DNA of 64,000 bases from Paenibacillus silvestris (GTDB taxonomy: Bacteria; Bacillota; Bacilli; Paenibacillales; NBRC-103111), in contig NZ_WTUZ01000036.1 in NCBI RefSeq assembly GCF_009882985.1, positions 62,001 through 126,000 on the forward strand, given 5' to 3'. Below are positions 24,750 through 33,501 of this stretch, piece after piece. The notes beneath the pieces are model-generated. The model was not told where the DNA came from and did not search any database. It saw nothing but the letters and a program-made list of their open reading frames with translations. Every line of letters starts with the position of its first letter. Position 1 is the stretch's first letter. The translations under genes and the position numbers were made by a program.

Positions 24750-25655
24750 ATGAACTTACATGCCTTGCGTTTATTTCATACAGTCGCGACTACAGGCAGT
24801 GTGACACGCGCTTCGGAACTCTTAAATATAAGCCAGCCTGCCATCACCGCACAGATAAAAAAGTTCGAAAAGGAATTGCAGCTTCTCCTGCTTAAACCTC
24901 AAGGAAGAGGCATCGCACTAACGGATGCGGGCGAAGAACTTACTTTGCTAGCCAAAAGACTTTTCGCAGTCGAACAGCAAATCGAGCAATTCGCCCACAA
25001 TTACCGTAATGGCACGAACGGAAGTATTCGTTTAGCCGCGACCTATTTACCCGCTCACTTCCTCATTCCCACTTGGATAGCGAAGTTTAAGCAGCAATAT
25101 GAACAAGTCGAAATGATCATTCATACGACCAATTCTAACGGAGCCATGAAGCAGCTTTTAAATGTAGAGGTAGATATCGCAATTTATGGAGGAATAGCCG
25201 AGACATATCCGGATACCATTCTGACCGAAGAATTGTTTCAAGACGAGTTATGGTTTGTAGTCGCTCCTAATCACAAATATGCCAATCAGCAAGTCACGCT
25301 GTCCGAAATGATGAAAGAACCTTTTGTCATGCGCGAAGAAGGCAGCTCAACTCGCGAGAGATTGCTGTCTTTATGCCGCACCTATCACTCTGCCGTTCCC
25401 GCGATTTCATTGCAATTTAACGGACTGCATGAGGCTATTACTGCCGTTATTGCCGGATATGGCGCAAATTTCGTGTCATCTCTGGTTGTACGCGAATATG
25501 TCAATCGTGGAGAGCTGTCCAGAGTTTATGTGGAAGGAGTTCATCTTACAAATACGATCGCCATCTGTACACGTAAAAATGAACCTTTATCTGCTTCCAC
25601 CAGCAATCTCATTCAGATGATCCGTCAAAACCCATATAACAAACCGTCCTTGTGA
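24750..25655 (+). CDS. LysR-family transcriptional regulator
   Basis: The protein has 301 residues from the ATG at 24750, preceded by AAAGGAG at eight bases; an upstream in-frame ATG at 24699 has none. The N-terminal winged HTH reads GSVTRASELLNISQPAITAQIKKFE, and a periplasmic-binding-like effector domain spans about 90-295. It resembles CysL/YwfM-type regulators. It is divergent from the O-methyltransferase, the usual arrangement for a LysR regulator and its target. Confidence 0.92.
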   Translation: MNLHALRLFHTVATTGSVTRASELLNISQPAITAQIKKFEKELQLLLLKPQGRGIALTDAGEELTLLAKRLFAVEQQIEQFAHNYRNGTNGSIRLAATYLPAHFLIPTWIAKFKQQYEQVEMIIHTTNSNGAMKQLLNVEVDIAIYGGIAETYPDTILTEELFQDELWFVVAPNHKYANQQVTLSEMMKEPFVMREEGSSTRERLLSLCRTYHSAVPAISLQFNGLHEAITAVIAGYGANFVSSLVVREYVNRGELSRVYVEGVHLTNTIAICTRKNEPLSASTSNLIQMIRQNPYNKPSL

Positions 25656-25695
25656 TCAGCGAGCACTTCATCGATTGCACGCCGAGAAATCCATG

Positions 25696-26886
25696 CTATT
25701 TCTCCTCTAACTCTGTCTGGTGCTCGAAAGCTTCTGTACTCTTCCCTGAGAAATACGGAACCATTAACGCGCAGACAAGCGCCAGCATGATTAATACAAT
25801 AAACGCGCCTCCGTGAAGATCTTTTACCGATAAAGCCAGTATGAGCAAAAGTATTCTCGAAGCATTCAAAAAGCATTCCCGCCATAAGAAAATCCGAGCT
25901 TGCTGGATGGCCGTTTGCTTAGCAATAATCCGGAACTGTCTGGTGTTCCAAACTGTCCCAAAATAAAACATCCCAATTGTCGTTAAGATATTGGAAATAA
26001 TGAGGATAGGCGCCTTAGGCAAGAGCGGCAGAAGAATACCGACGGATACAAAAACCATCCCGATGGCAAGCCATACCCCTTCACGTGTCTTCAGCTTTCG
26101 ATATAACATCATAGCTCCGATGGCGAAGCAGGCATACAGCACATTAAGCATCGCGATGACCAATTTATCTTCCGATACCGAAAAGGTAAACACCAACGCA
26201 AACAGCACTTGAAATTGCAAAAATATGCCCGCCGCCAGGAGTGACGGAACCATCCATCGCAGCGCACTGGTCGAAAAAACGAGCCGAAACTGGATCCCGC
26301 GAAATAATCGCTCGGACTCACCCGCGAGGGTGATCGTAGGGATATAGAACGAAACAGTCAGTAGCAAGGCCACGAACACGAACATCAATAAAAAGGAGCC
26401 CGAGTATCCGATCCATTTGATAATGAGCGCAAAGGCTATCGGATTAATAATCGATACGACCTGATTGATGATATTGGCGATTGAAAAATACTGCTCGAAA
26501 TCCTTCCCTTTCCCGTACACGCTCAAGGTAATGTTTTGCGCTGCGGCATAAAATCCCCACATGATACCGATTGGAATCGCGATAATCGTGATCCACAGCA
26601 GCCTATTTTCCAGCTCTAGCACTGATAAAAGCAGAAAAACGACTCCGCCGCAGACCGCATTCGTGCGAATCAACACACGTGTCGTATACTTGGTTAACAA
26701 TCTAGATCCCACCGCAAACGCGAATGTCCAGGTGATAAACATGATGAGATTGAACCAAACCACCTCAGAAATATTGTTGTTCTTCTCCCAAATAAATAAA
26801 TTGACGAAAATACCAATGTAGCTAAATATAACTGTTGATGCTGCATTCATGAGCAGCAATCGTTTCATTTGACCACTAATCTGCAT
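25696..26886 (-). CDS. MFS transporter
   Basis: The protein has 396 residues with about twelve predicted membrane segments and the family hallmark of two six-helix halves joined by a central loop (near 195-205, GESERLFRGIQFR). It is converging with the LysR gene and divergent from the APH-like kinase. It resembles YkuC/YxaM-like MFS proteins of unknown substrate. The start at 26886 is supported by AAGGCGG nine bases upstream; ATG at 26868 is an alternative. Confidence 0.8.
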   Translation of the reverse strand: MQISGQMKRLLLMNAASTVIFSYIGIFVNLFIWEKNNNISEVVWFNLIMFITWTFAFAVGSRLLTKYTTRVLIRTNAVCGGVVFLLLSVLELENRLLWITIIAIPIGIMWGFYAAAQNITLSVYGKGKDFEQYFSIANIINQVVSIINPIAFALIIKWIGYSGSFLLMFVFVALLLTVSFYIPTITLAGESERLFRGIQFRLVFSTSALRWMVPSLLAAGIFLQFQVLFALVFTFSVSEDKLVIAMLNVLYACFAIGAMMLYRKLKTREGVWLAIGMVFVSVGILLPLLPKAPILIISNILTTIGMFYFGTVWNTRQFRIIAKQTAIQQARIFLWRECFLNASRILLLILALSVKDLHGGAFIVLIMLALVCALMVPYFSGKSTEAFEHQTELEEK

Positions 26887-27031
26887 TCGTTTCAGCCGCC
26901 TTCTCGAGTGTTCGTGGATATACGTCCCATGTACATTCGATTATGGCAAATTGATTTCCTGCATGAAGCGATAAGCGGTAGTAGACGATGTACAGAGAAT
27001 GTTAAACTATGGAGCAAAGAGGTGAATTCGT

Positions 27032-27907
27032 ATGACAGACTTGCTGGATGCTGCCTTGCTTCTGTTGAACATAGACAAGAAAGACATCTCCGTTCTAGGC
27101 GAAGGTTTCGAGAGTATCGTGATTGAACAGCACGATGGAACGATCTATCGGATTGCCAAAACGGTTGAAACGGCTCGTCAATATGCAAAAGAGGTTCAGC
27201 TTTTGCCTCAAATTCGTGCTTCGCTGGAAGTTGAAATTCCCCTGCCAATTTCGATTAGCTATGATCCCTCCATAATCCCTACGGGAATTATGAGTTATCA
27301 GAAATTGAAGGGAACCCCGCTTCAACCTGACAGACTCTCACCCGACAATCTGCCTGCTATCGCCCAACAACTTGCGAAATTTATTAATCAATTGCATCAA
27401 ATACCCGTCCATACATTACCTTCAAGTTGTCCGCAAGAAGTAAACAACAAGGCTCATATGAGGGAGTTACGCGCAAATACACAAGATCTATTAAGCCAAG
27501 CTTTGATGGGGAGAGATCAGCTAAAGCTGGCTTCCTGGTGGGAAGAAGCGTTGGAAGATGAAGCTTTCTATACGCATCCGATCGTTTTGTGCCATGGAGA
27601 TTTATGGTACGGCAATATTTTAACCGATGAATGTTGCGAGCAAGTAACTGGGATTATTGACTTTAGCGCGATGCATATTGGAGATCCGGCCACAGATCTG
27701 GCAACGCAAAGTTATATGGGAGATGACTTCTATAGGCTGCTGCTTAGAGAATACGCAATCGCTTTTCCGGAAGATACGACCATCGAACATCGTGTTAAAA
27801 GACATCAAGGGCTGCGAGAAATCAGCGGATTATTACACGCTCTGCGCTATGACCCATCAGAAATCGAAGATGCTGTATCGAAAATAAAAGCTGTCATCCT
27901 CAACTAG
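27032..27907 (+). CDS. APH/choline-kinase-like phosphotransferase
   Basis: The protein has 291 residues with a protein-kinase-like fold. The catalytic loop HGDLWYGNIL and metal-binding IIDFSAMHIGDPATDLA are clear, and an N-terminal nucleotide-binding GEGFES loop is present. The closest patterns are APH(2'')-like and phosphotransferase (PF01636) proteins. It may phosphorylate an aminoglycoside, a macrolide, a sugar or a small amine; resistance is not established. The ATG follows AAAGAGGTGAATTCGT. Confidence 0.87.
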   Translation: MTDLLDAALLLLNIDKKDISVLGEGFESIVIEQHDGTIYRIAKTVETARQYAKEVQLLPQIRASLEVEIPLPISISYDPSIIPTGIMSYQKLKGTPLQPDRLSPDNLPAIAQQLAKFINQLHQIPVHTLPSSCPQEVNNKAHMRELRANTQDLLSQALMGRDQLKLASWWEEALEDEAFYTHPIVLCHGDLWYGNILTDECCEQVTGIIDFSAMHIGDPATDLATQSYMGDDFYRLLLREYAIAFPEDTTIEHRVKRHQGLREISGLLHALRYDPSEIEDAVSKIKAVILN

Positions 27908-27927
27908 ACCTAGCCGTTCTTAAATAG

Positions 27928-27964
27928 AAAAAAACAGCGCATTAAATGCGCTGCCTTGTTTTTA
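27928..27964. terminator. Bidirectional terminator between converging genes
   Basis: CAGCGCATT and AATGCGCTG form a 9-bp perfect stem. T-rich runs follow in both directions (TTTTT on plus after a short gap, TTTTTTT on minus). It serves the APH-like and CcdC-like genes. Confidence 0.9.
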
Positions 27965-28444
27965 AACATTCATCATAGCCTGTTTGGATGAGCTCACGCC
28001 TCGGAACTTCAAGTAGCTTGTAATGCGCCAAGTCGAGATGTACCCGAAGGTAACGAGGTTGCACATAAAACTTAGTGTGCTTGGATCAATTGATTTTATA
28101 GTCGCTACGACAAGGAATCGCAGTACAAAGATCACAATCAGCAGCACGAAGACCGTTTTGTTACGCTTAATAAAAGTGCTGCCATTGTCACGGACTTCAA
28201 AGTTAGTCGTTAGGATTAGGGGTATCGAAACAACCATACCAATCACTAGTGCAATAATGACTTGCTCTTCGCGGATATGCAGCGACGGATCGAATAACTG
28301 CATGAATGAAGTAGAGATATATAAGATTGGCAGCAGCAGGCTTATTCCGGATTTTTTGAGCGGCTTATTCATACCACTTAATTGACCACGCAGGATGAAA
28401 AAGAAAATCAAGGCCGAAATCATCATCGATACAGTTGAATTCAT
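27962..28444 (-). CDS. CcdC/DUF1453-like membrane protein
   Basis: The protein has 160 residues with five or so membrane segments and little else. The pattern fits the CcdC family (PF07301/DUF1453), named from cytochrome c maturation genes in Bacillus but of unknown mechanism. No cytochrome biogenesis gene is adjacent. Its ribosome site AAGGGAG lies inside the left arm of a perfect 17-base inverted repeat, so expression may be controlled by structure or by a repressor. Confidence 0.7.
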   Translation of the reverse strand: MNSTVSMMISALIFFFILRGQLSGMNKPLKKSGISLLLPILYISTSFMQLFDPSLHIREEQVIIALVIGMVVSIPLILTTNFEVRDNGSTFIKRNKTVFVLLIVIFVLRFLVVATIKSIDPSTLSFMCNLVTFGYISTWRITSYLKFRGVSSSKQAMMNV

Positions 28445-28448
28445 AATT

Positions 28449-28502
28449 TGAACACTCCCTTAAAGGATTTATTATCTTCATTATCACCTTTAAGGGAGTG
28501 TT
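28449..28502 (-). promoter_or_regulatory. Perfect 17-bp inverted repeat burying the ccdC-like ribosome site
   Basis: GAACACTCCCTTAAAGG (28449-28465) and CCTTTAAGGGAGTGTTC (28486-28502) are exact complements separated by 20 AT-rich bases. On the minus-strand transcript, the arm nearest the ATG at 28444 contains the Shine-Dalgarno AAGGGAG and the other arm holds ACTCCCTT. The spacer contains GATAAT twice, so it could instead be a pair of operator half-sites around a -10 box. Confidence 0.85.
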
Positions 28503-28541
28503 CCAAAAGTGAATCAAGTCATCGCTTCGAGGTGACCTTTG

Positions 28542-29174
28542 TCATATTCTCGCCTTCGGCCATGTTCGAATAACCATTTCCCCCACCAAGAGCAGCAAGA
28601 TGATCGAACTGTATATACTAATCGTATAGCTGTTCGCATAGGACAAGCCAAACCCCTTATGGAAGAACGAAGTCAGCAGATGAATGGAGAAATTCGTAAA
28701 AACAAATGCGTAACTTCGAATCATCCACTTCCGATGTTGGTCCACATGCTTTCTCCTGATTTTTACAATCGCCATGATAGTCATGAGCAACCATAAGATA
28801 TTCAATAAATTAAAAGCCACACTGCTGATCTTCCCACCCGTTGCATAAGGCGCCATGTAACCAGACGTGAGGTCAACAATCATGACGGATACGACATACA
28901 AATAACCATTCAACCGGTGGAACCTGCGGTATTTCTTAAAGATCCAAGAGGAGAAATTTATCGCCCCCGCGATCATCGCCAAGCAAGCAAATGCGACATG
29001 CACGTGCATCACCTTCAGCCAGACAGCGATATTCAAAGCTTTTTTAAGCTCCATTTTACGGCTGAGGAATCCTGTTGCCCGAGTATCGAAAACGAAGTTG
29101 GCGTAAATAACGTACACAATTAAAACTATTGTAACGAGTACCATTAGCAGATAAGCATTTTTTCTATTGAGCAT
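28542..29174 (-). CDS. DUF2306-like membrane protein
   Basis: The protein has 210 residues with six or so membrane segments. Histidines lie in positions typical for the DUF2306 family (HVHVAFACL, RRFHRLNGYLY, DQHRKWMIRSYAF), a group that resembles heme-binding membrane proteins. Function is unknown. The ATG follows AAAGGTCGTAGAA. The nearby CcdC-like gene is on the same strand about 100 bases downstream. Confidence 0.78.
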   Translation of the reverse strand: MLNRKNAYLLMVLVTIVLIVYVIYANFVFDTRATGFLSRKMELKKALNIAVWLKVMHVHVAFACLAMIAGAINFSSWIFKKYRRFHRLNGYLYVVSVMIVDLTSGYMAPYATGGKISSVAFNLLNILWLLMTIMAIVKIRRKHVDQHRKWMIRSYAFVFTNFSIHLLTSFFHKGFGLSYANSYTISIYSSIILLLLVGEMVIRTWPKARI

Positions 29175-29236
29175 TTCTACGACCTTTCACCAAGTAAGTC
29201 ATTAAGTCATTATGCCATTGTACCATTTCTCACGGG

Positions 29237-29788
29237 TCAACCTAGCTGGAGAATGGATTGCATGACGGACTGCACATCTTCTGAATTTTTGATTACAAAA
29301 AGATGATCTGCCTCTCCTTCTGTTGGGTCAGCAATGCCCGCTTTATGAGATTCAGCCTGTTGCCGAATCAGTACTTCCTCGAACGTTGAAGCACTCCTGA
29401 AGATAGCTTTACTGCGCTGACTTTCCACAACTCGGGCCTGAAGGATCTGATCTGGGATATCAAAATGAATAAGGACACTCACGAATCCTTGATTATGAAA
29501 ATGCGTTAGCATGTCCAATCGGCCTTTGCGAGAGCGATTTGAGTTGCATAGAATGAGATGTGCATCGGTCTGATTAACCGCATAATTGACGATTGTTTGA
29601 GTAATGGCATACTTAATCGCATTTGGTCCTTGCTTGGGAAGCAAAGTCTTGTAGTACGTGTTGATGAACTCTGCATGATTATCTTGGTCTATCACCAAGG
29701 AGCCCGGCAGCTGTTGTTCTAAAGCTTTGGCAAATGTCGTTTTGCCGCTGTGGGTTTTGCCAACCGTTATTATCACTAATCTTTTCAT
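29237..29788 (-). CDS. P-loop ATP-binding kinase-like protein
   Basis: The protein has 183 residues from the ATG at 29788, which follows TGGAGC; an ATG seven codons earlier lacks a ribosome site. The Walker A motif GKTHSGKT is at residues 10-17; a possible Walker B lies in LILCNSNRSRKG, and there is a lid region rich in Arg (RVVESQRSKAIFR). The fold is like AAA_33 or zeta-toxin/nucleotide kinases. The substrate is unknown. No antitoxin-like gene is adjacent. Confidence 0.75.
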   Translation of the reverse strand: MKRLVIITVGKTHSGKTTFAKALEQQLPGSLVIDQDNHAEFINTYYKTLLPKQGPNAIKYAITQTIVNYAVNQTDAHLILCNSNRSRKGRLDMLTHFHNQGFVSVLIHFDIPDQILQARVVESQRSKAIFRSASTFEEVLIRQQAESHKAGIADPTEGEADHLFVIKNSEDVQSVMQSILQLG

Positions 29789-29868
29789 GTAGACAGCTCC
29801 ATTCTTCAAAGTAATCTATAGTTCACCATTATGACCCAAAAACCTTCTTCTTCTCTTCGTTATCATGC

Positions 29869-29902
29869 AAAAAAAGACCCCCAGCACACGCTGGAAGTCT
29901 TT
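29869..29902 (-). terminator. Terminator of the aldo/keto reductase gene
   Basis: CCAGC/GCTGG core with flanking AAAGAC/GTCTTT forms a hairpin followed by TTTTTTT on the minus strand. Confidence 0.88.
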
Positions 29903-29917
29903 CATTGATACTAATCC

Positions 29918-30835
29918 CTATGGAAGCACATTGCCTGCAGCACGATAAATCTCATACCATTCCTGACGTGTCAAATGGACATCGCCCGCTTTGCAGCAAT
30001 CTAATAGACGGTTAATGTTCATCGTGCCAGTAACTGGCTGCATCCGCGCTGGGTGGCGTAATAACCATGCGATGGCAATCGTCGTATTGCTCACTTCGTA
30101 TTTTTCCGCGATCTCATCAATTTTCAGATTCAGCTCGGGGAACTTCTCGTTGTCAAGGAATACGCCTTCGAAGAATCCGTATTGGAATGGTGACCAAGGC
30201 TGAATCGTGATGTCGTTCAGTCTGCAATAATCCAGCACATTGCCGTCACGGTTCACAGCGGATTCATTCAGCATATTCACATTCATGCCATTGGAAATCA
30301 TTGTGGAGTTCGTGATGCTTAATTGCAATTGGTTGGCTACTAGCGGCTGCTTAACCGATTTCTTCAACAATTGAATTTGCATAGGCGTTTGGTTGGAAAC
30401 ACCGAAATGTCTAACTTTCCCTGAACTTTCAAGAAGATCAAACGCTTCGGCAACCTCTTCCGGTTCTACTAAAGCATCTGGGCGATGCAAAAGCAGAATG
30501 TCCAAATAATCGGTTTTCAGGCGCTTCAGGATATTGTCTACGGATTCCAAAATATGTTCTTTCGAGAAATCGAACATCCCTTTGCGGATACCGCATTTGG
30601 ATTGCAGAATGATTTTCTCACGAATATCATCGTTCATATGAATGGCCTCGGAGAAAATCTCTTCACAAGTGCCCCCACCGTAAATATCTGCATGGTCAAA
30701 GAAATTGGCCCCTGCATCCAGCGCTGACTGGACGAAACGTTCCGCCTCATTTTTTTCCAATGAATTAATCCTCATACAGCCTACTGCAATAACCGGAACT
30801 TCTAAGCTGCTTGTACCAAGTTTCATCGTTCTCAT
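29918..30835 (-). CDS. Aldo/keto reductase
   Basis: About 305 residues. The TIM-barrel AKR signature is present: the catalytic tetrad Asp-Tyr in FDHADIYGGGTCE, Lys in LQSKCGI and His in LLLHRPD. The start at 30835 is chosen because an ATG at 30847 directly abuts GGAGG. NADPH-dependent reduction of an aldehyde or sugar is expected. It is on the same strand as the sugar-catabolic operon upstream but separated from DeoR by 111 bases, so a pathway link is possible but not shown. Confidence 0.9.
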   Translation of the reverse strand: MRTMKLGTSSLEVPVIAVGCMRINSLEKNEAERFVQSALDAGANFFDHADIYGGGTCEEIFSEAIHMNDDIREKIILQSKCGIRKGMFDFSKEHILESVDNILKRLKTDYLDILLLHRPDALVEPEEVAEAFDLLESSGKVRHFGVSNQTPMQIQLLKKSVKQPLVANQLQLSITNSTMISNGMNVNMLNESAVNRDGNVLDYCRLNDITIQPWSPFQYGFFEGVFLDNEKFPELNLKIDEIAEKYEVSNTTIAIAWLLRHPARMQPVTGTMNINRLLDCCKAGDVHLTRQEWYEIYRAAGNVLP

Positions 30836-30946
30836 TGCGTTAAACATCCTCCTTCAAGGCTTCCAACTTATTCATGCGTTTATGTAACACTCCTATTGTC
30901 ACACATTAGGCTAGTAGTTTTCAAGAACTGCGGTTACTAAGTAATT

Positions 30947-31702
30947 TTAAGTAATTGTTATTTCTACAGCTGCTTCCTTAAACGCCTCGATTAATGCTGC
31001 ATCGGGGGCTTGATCCGTAACAATACGGTTAACGGCATTCAGATTCGCGAATGAAAATAAATCCTGTTTACCGAACTTCGAATGATCCATAACCATCATA
31101 GTTTCGGCTGCCTGGTTTATGACAAGACGCTTAATCTCAGCCTCGTACATATTGGAATTGCTATACCCATGTTTAGCTGTTACACCGGTCGTTCCAATGA
31201 AAGCCTTGTTGAATGCCAGCTTGGTCAACGCTTCAATAGCAACGGGTCCTACTAAGGTTGAAGTTTGGTCTACTAACATGCCGCCGATCACGATTGTCGA
31301 TATCTGCTTACCTTGCAGCTCTGCAGCTATATTGAGCGCATTCGTTACAACCGTAATATTCAGGCTCGGCTGTATATATCTAGCGACTTGCAAGGTTGTC
31401 GAGCCTCCATCGAGGAAGATGGCATCTCCCGGCTGAATCAGCTGAGCCGCTACCTGACCGATCCGCTTCTTCTCTTCCAGATTAACGCCTGTCCGTTCAT
31501 GCAAGGCGATATCATGGCCGACGAATATCGCGCCACCGAACGTTCGCTTGATGTGCCCCCACTGTTCGAGCTTCTCCATATCTCTGCGCAGCGTCATCTC
31601 GGTAACGTCGAACATCTCTTTCAATTCCGCAAGTCTCACTTCACCTTGAACAGCCATGTGATCCAGAATCAGCTGCTGCCGGGGATTAATTGGGTTGTGC
31701 AT
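30947..31702 (-). CDS. DeoR-family repressor of the sugar operon
   Basis: The protein has 251 residues. The N-terminal DeoR HTH reads LKEMFDVTEMTLRRDMEKLE, and the C-terminal DeoRC sugar-phosphate sensor carries FLDGGSTTLQVA and VIGGMLVD. It is the last gene of the aldolase-dehydrogenase-kinase-isomerase cluster, with a 21-base gap, and should respond to a sugar phosphate intermediate. A palindrome at the cluster promoter resembles DeoR operators, so the operon is likely self-controlled. Confidence 0.93.
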   Translation of the reverse strand: MHNPINPRQQLILDHMAVQGEVRLAELKEMFDVTEMTLRRDMEKLEQWGHIKRTFGGAIFVGHDIALHERTGVNLEEKKRIGQVAAQLIQPGDAIFLDGGSTTLQVARYIQPSLNITVVTNALNIAAELQGKQISTIVIGGMLVDQTSTLVGPVAIEALTKLAFNKAFIGTTGVTAKHGYSNSNMYEAEIKRLVINQAAETMMVMDHSKFGKQDLFSFANLNAVNRIVTDQAPDAALIEAFKEAAVEITIT

Positions 31703-31723
31703 GTTAAAGCCTCCGTCTTCTAC

Positions 31724-32275
31724 TTATGCCTCTTCTTCCATGAGCGGCGTCCTTATGATGCGAGGATCTGTAAAAAGATCATACTCATCTCGACTGGTGC
31801 TGGAAAATTCCGAAATGACCGCTACGTCGTCTCCTGCTTGAAACCAGTGCTTGATCCCAGGGTTTATTGTATATTGCTCACCAGGATGCAATTCTATTTC
31901 GTGAAAAACCGAATAGTAAGCTTCACTTCCTGCGGGGATTATCGCTTTCAGGCTACCCGCCGCCGCGTCGCCATCCACATACAGAAAAACTTTTCCGCGG
32001 CGGCAGCGGAACGTCTCCATTTTACCGGGATCCTCACCTACTGGTGGATGTAAGTGCTCTGGACAGGTTTGCCGTGGAAAAAGAACCAGTTCTTTGGCGC
32101 AATACCGATCTGTATTGATATAGGTCACTAATTCAAGCCCCTGTACATCCAATTGCTCGAGACCGAAATCAGCTACTTCAATATTCCTAGCTTCCTCTTC
32201 CGTCAGCACAATGCCGCTTTCTTTCAGAATCTGTGCAGCCCGCGACTGTGCTTGACTGATTTCACTTTTCTTCAT
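31724..32275 (-). CDS. D-lyxose/D-mannose ketol-isomerase family (cupin)
   Basis: The protein has 183 residues. The cupin metal site typical of the D-lyxose isomerase family (PF07385) is visible: CPEHLHPP, KMETFRC and GIKHWFQAG supply His, His, Glu and His. Family enzymes interconvert D-lyxose and D-xylulose or D-mannose and D-fructose. The gene starts 3 bases after the PfkB kinase stop and precedes DeoR by 21 bases, so it is in the operon. In this context D-mannose from the mannosidase locus is an attractive substrate (inference). Confidence 0.88.
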   Translation of the reverse strand: MKKSEISQAQSRAAQILKESGIVLTEEEARNIEVADFGLEQLDVQGLELVTYINTDRYCAKELVLFPRQTCPEHLHPPVGEDPGKMETFRCRRGKVFLYVDGDAAAGSLKAIIPAGSEAYYSVFHEIELHPGEQYTINPGIKHWFQAGDDVAVISEFSSTSRDEYDLFTDPRIIRTPLMEEEA

Positions 32276-32278
32276 CGC

Positions 32279-33499
32279 TTATCGGCCCCCTTCGGCTATC
32301 TTATGATGTGGTCCAATCCAAATCTGATCACCATTCATTGTCCAATTCGCCAAATCCAGCTTCATTTCACGCTGCTTCCATCCGTTATCCATCCGTTCCC
32401 AAACCTTGCTCCCATGGGGAATGCCGCTGACAGCGTCCGCCTGCTCCACATTAAACGCGCCGACACCTACTGCGGTCTGGAGTGTCTTTTCTAGCTCGAA
32501 CCCTTGCAACAGACCATATATAAAACCCGCAATTGTACAATCGCCTGCTCCTGTAGTACCTACAGCGTCAACGTGGAAACACGAAACGATCATCTCGCTG
32601 TCCAGCCAATTGGCTTGCAGCTCTTTCGAAAGCAAACAGGGTCCGATCGCAGATAAGCGGCTAACTTCCTTGGTCGTACGCACGTATAGGCCATGTTCTC
32701 CAAGCTTCAAGCCAACAACGGCGGCTCCCATTTCCAGCAGCTCTTCAGCTAGTTCGGAAAGGAAATCTCCTGTCGCATAAGTCAGCAAATCCCCTGAACC
32801 AACCTCTTTCATCCATATTTCGTACCGATCCCGATGCAGCATGTAAACAATCTCTTCAAAGCTAGGCAAACATATATCTACATACGGCAAGGCTCCGGTT
32901 AAAATACTGCGCCAATCCGCACAGCCAGCCTCCGTCTCCGGATCTGGTTTGGCCAAGTCAAGAGATACCGTTAGTCCTTGTTCCTTGACCTTTTTTAATA
33001 ACAAGATCAGCTCTTCCCCGGTGTTCATATACATGCTGCGCATGAGCGGCGGATAACCGAAATGAAATATACGAGCCCCCAGCAGCTGCTCAGTTCTAAG
33101 ATCATCGGCCGAATAGGTATCGTTTGCCCCTGTCGCATGCAGAAAGATACGATCCGTCTGCGGAGGACTAATTACAATTGTATAGGAGCTGCTTGCATCC
33201 GGACTTATAATCATACCCTCTGTTAACGTCGGACTGTACTTATTCAAGATGGAAAGGATCGTCTCGCCAAATAAATCTTGGCCCACTTTCCCCATCAAAC
33301 TTACTTGACAGCCAAGCTGATGCAGAGCAATTCCCGTATTGGATACCGCGCCGCCTGTCGAGATAACGGCTTTGCCGACATCCACAAGTTTGCCGGGAAC
33401 GAACAACGCATCCATTCTTGCCGGTTTGCCATGAATCGTGGGAATAATATCCAAACAAATATGTCCGGCTACAATCACTTCCGCTTGGCGCCCGCTCAA
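32279..33499 (-). CDS. PfkB-family carbohydrate kinase
   Basis: The protein has 406 residues and starts at TTG (33499) with GGAGG eight bases upstream, inside the end of the preceding gene. PfkB signature 1 is partly seen in GGAVSNTGIALHQLG and signature 2 is clear in VGTTGAGDCTIAGF, with Asp as catalytic base. An unusually long C-terminal extension of about 60 residues ends EGGR. It should phosphorylate a sugar made by the neighbouring dehydrogenase or isomerase. Confidence 0.9.
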   Translation of the reverse strand: MSGRQAEVIVAGHICLDIIPTIHGKPARMDALFVPGKLVDVGKAVISTGGAVSNTGIALHQLGCQVSLMGKVGQDLFGETILSILNKYSPTLTEGMIISPDASSSYTIVISPPQTDRIFLHATGANDTYSADDLRTEQLLGARIFHFGYPPLMRSMYMNTGEELILLLKKVKEQGLTVSLDLAKPDPETEAGCADWRSILTGALPYVDICLPSFEEIVYMLHRDRYEIWMKEVGSGDLLTYATGDFLSELAEELLEMGAAVVGLKLGEHGLYVRTTKEVSRLSAIGPCLLSKELQANWLDSEMIVSCFHVDAVGTTGAGDCTIAGFIYGLLQGFELEKTLQTAVGVGAFNVEQADAVSGIPHGSKVWERMDNGWKQREMKLDLANWTMNGDQIWIGPHHKIAEGGR

Positions 33500-33501
33500 G
33501 A

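Noticed and set aside
27032..27907. Aminoglycoside resistance gene
   Set aside because: The fold is clear but shared by many kinases; there is no evidence of substrate or of a mobile resistance context.
29237..29788. Zeta-type toxin of a toxin-antitoxin pair
   Set aside because: A Walker A motif alone is not enough, and no small antitoxin gene lies next to it.
31313..32053. Plus-strand frame of 246 residues
   Set aside because: It lies opposite the DeoR and lyxose isomerase genes, both of which are well supported by motifs.
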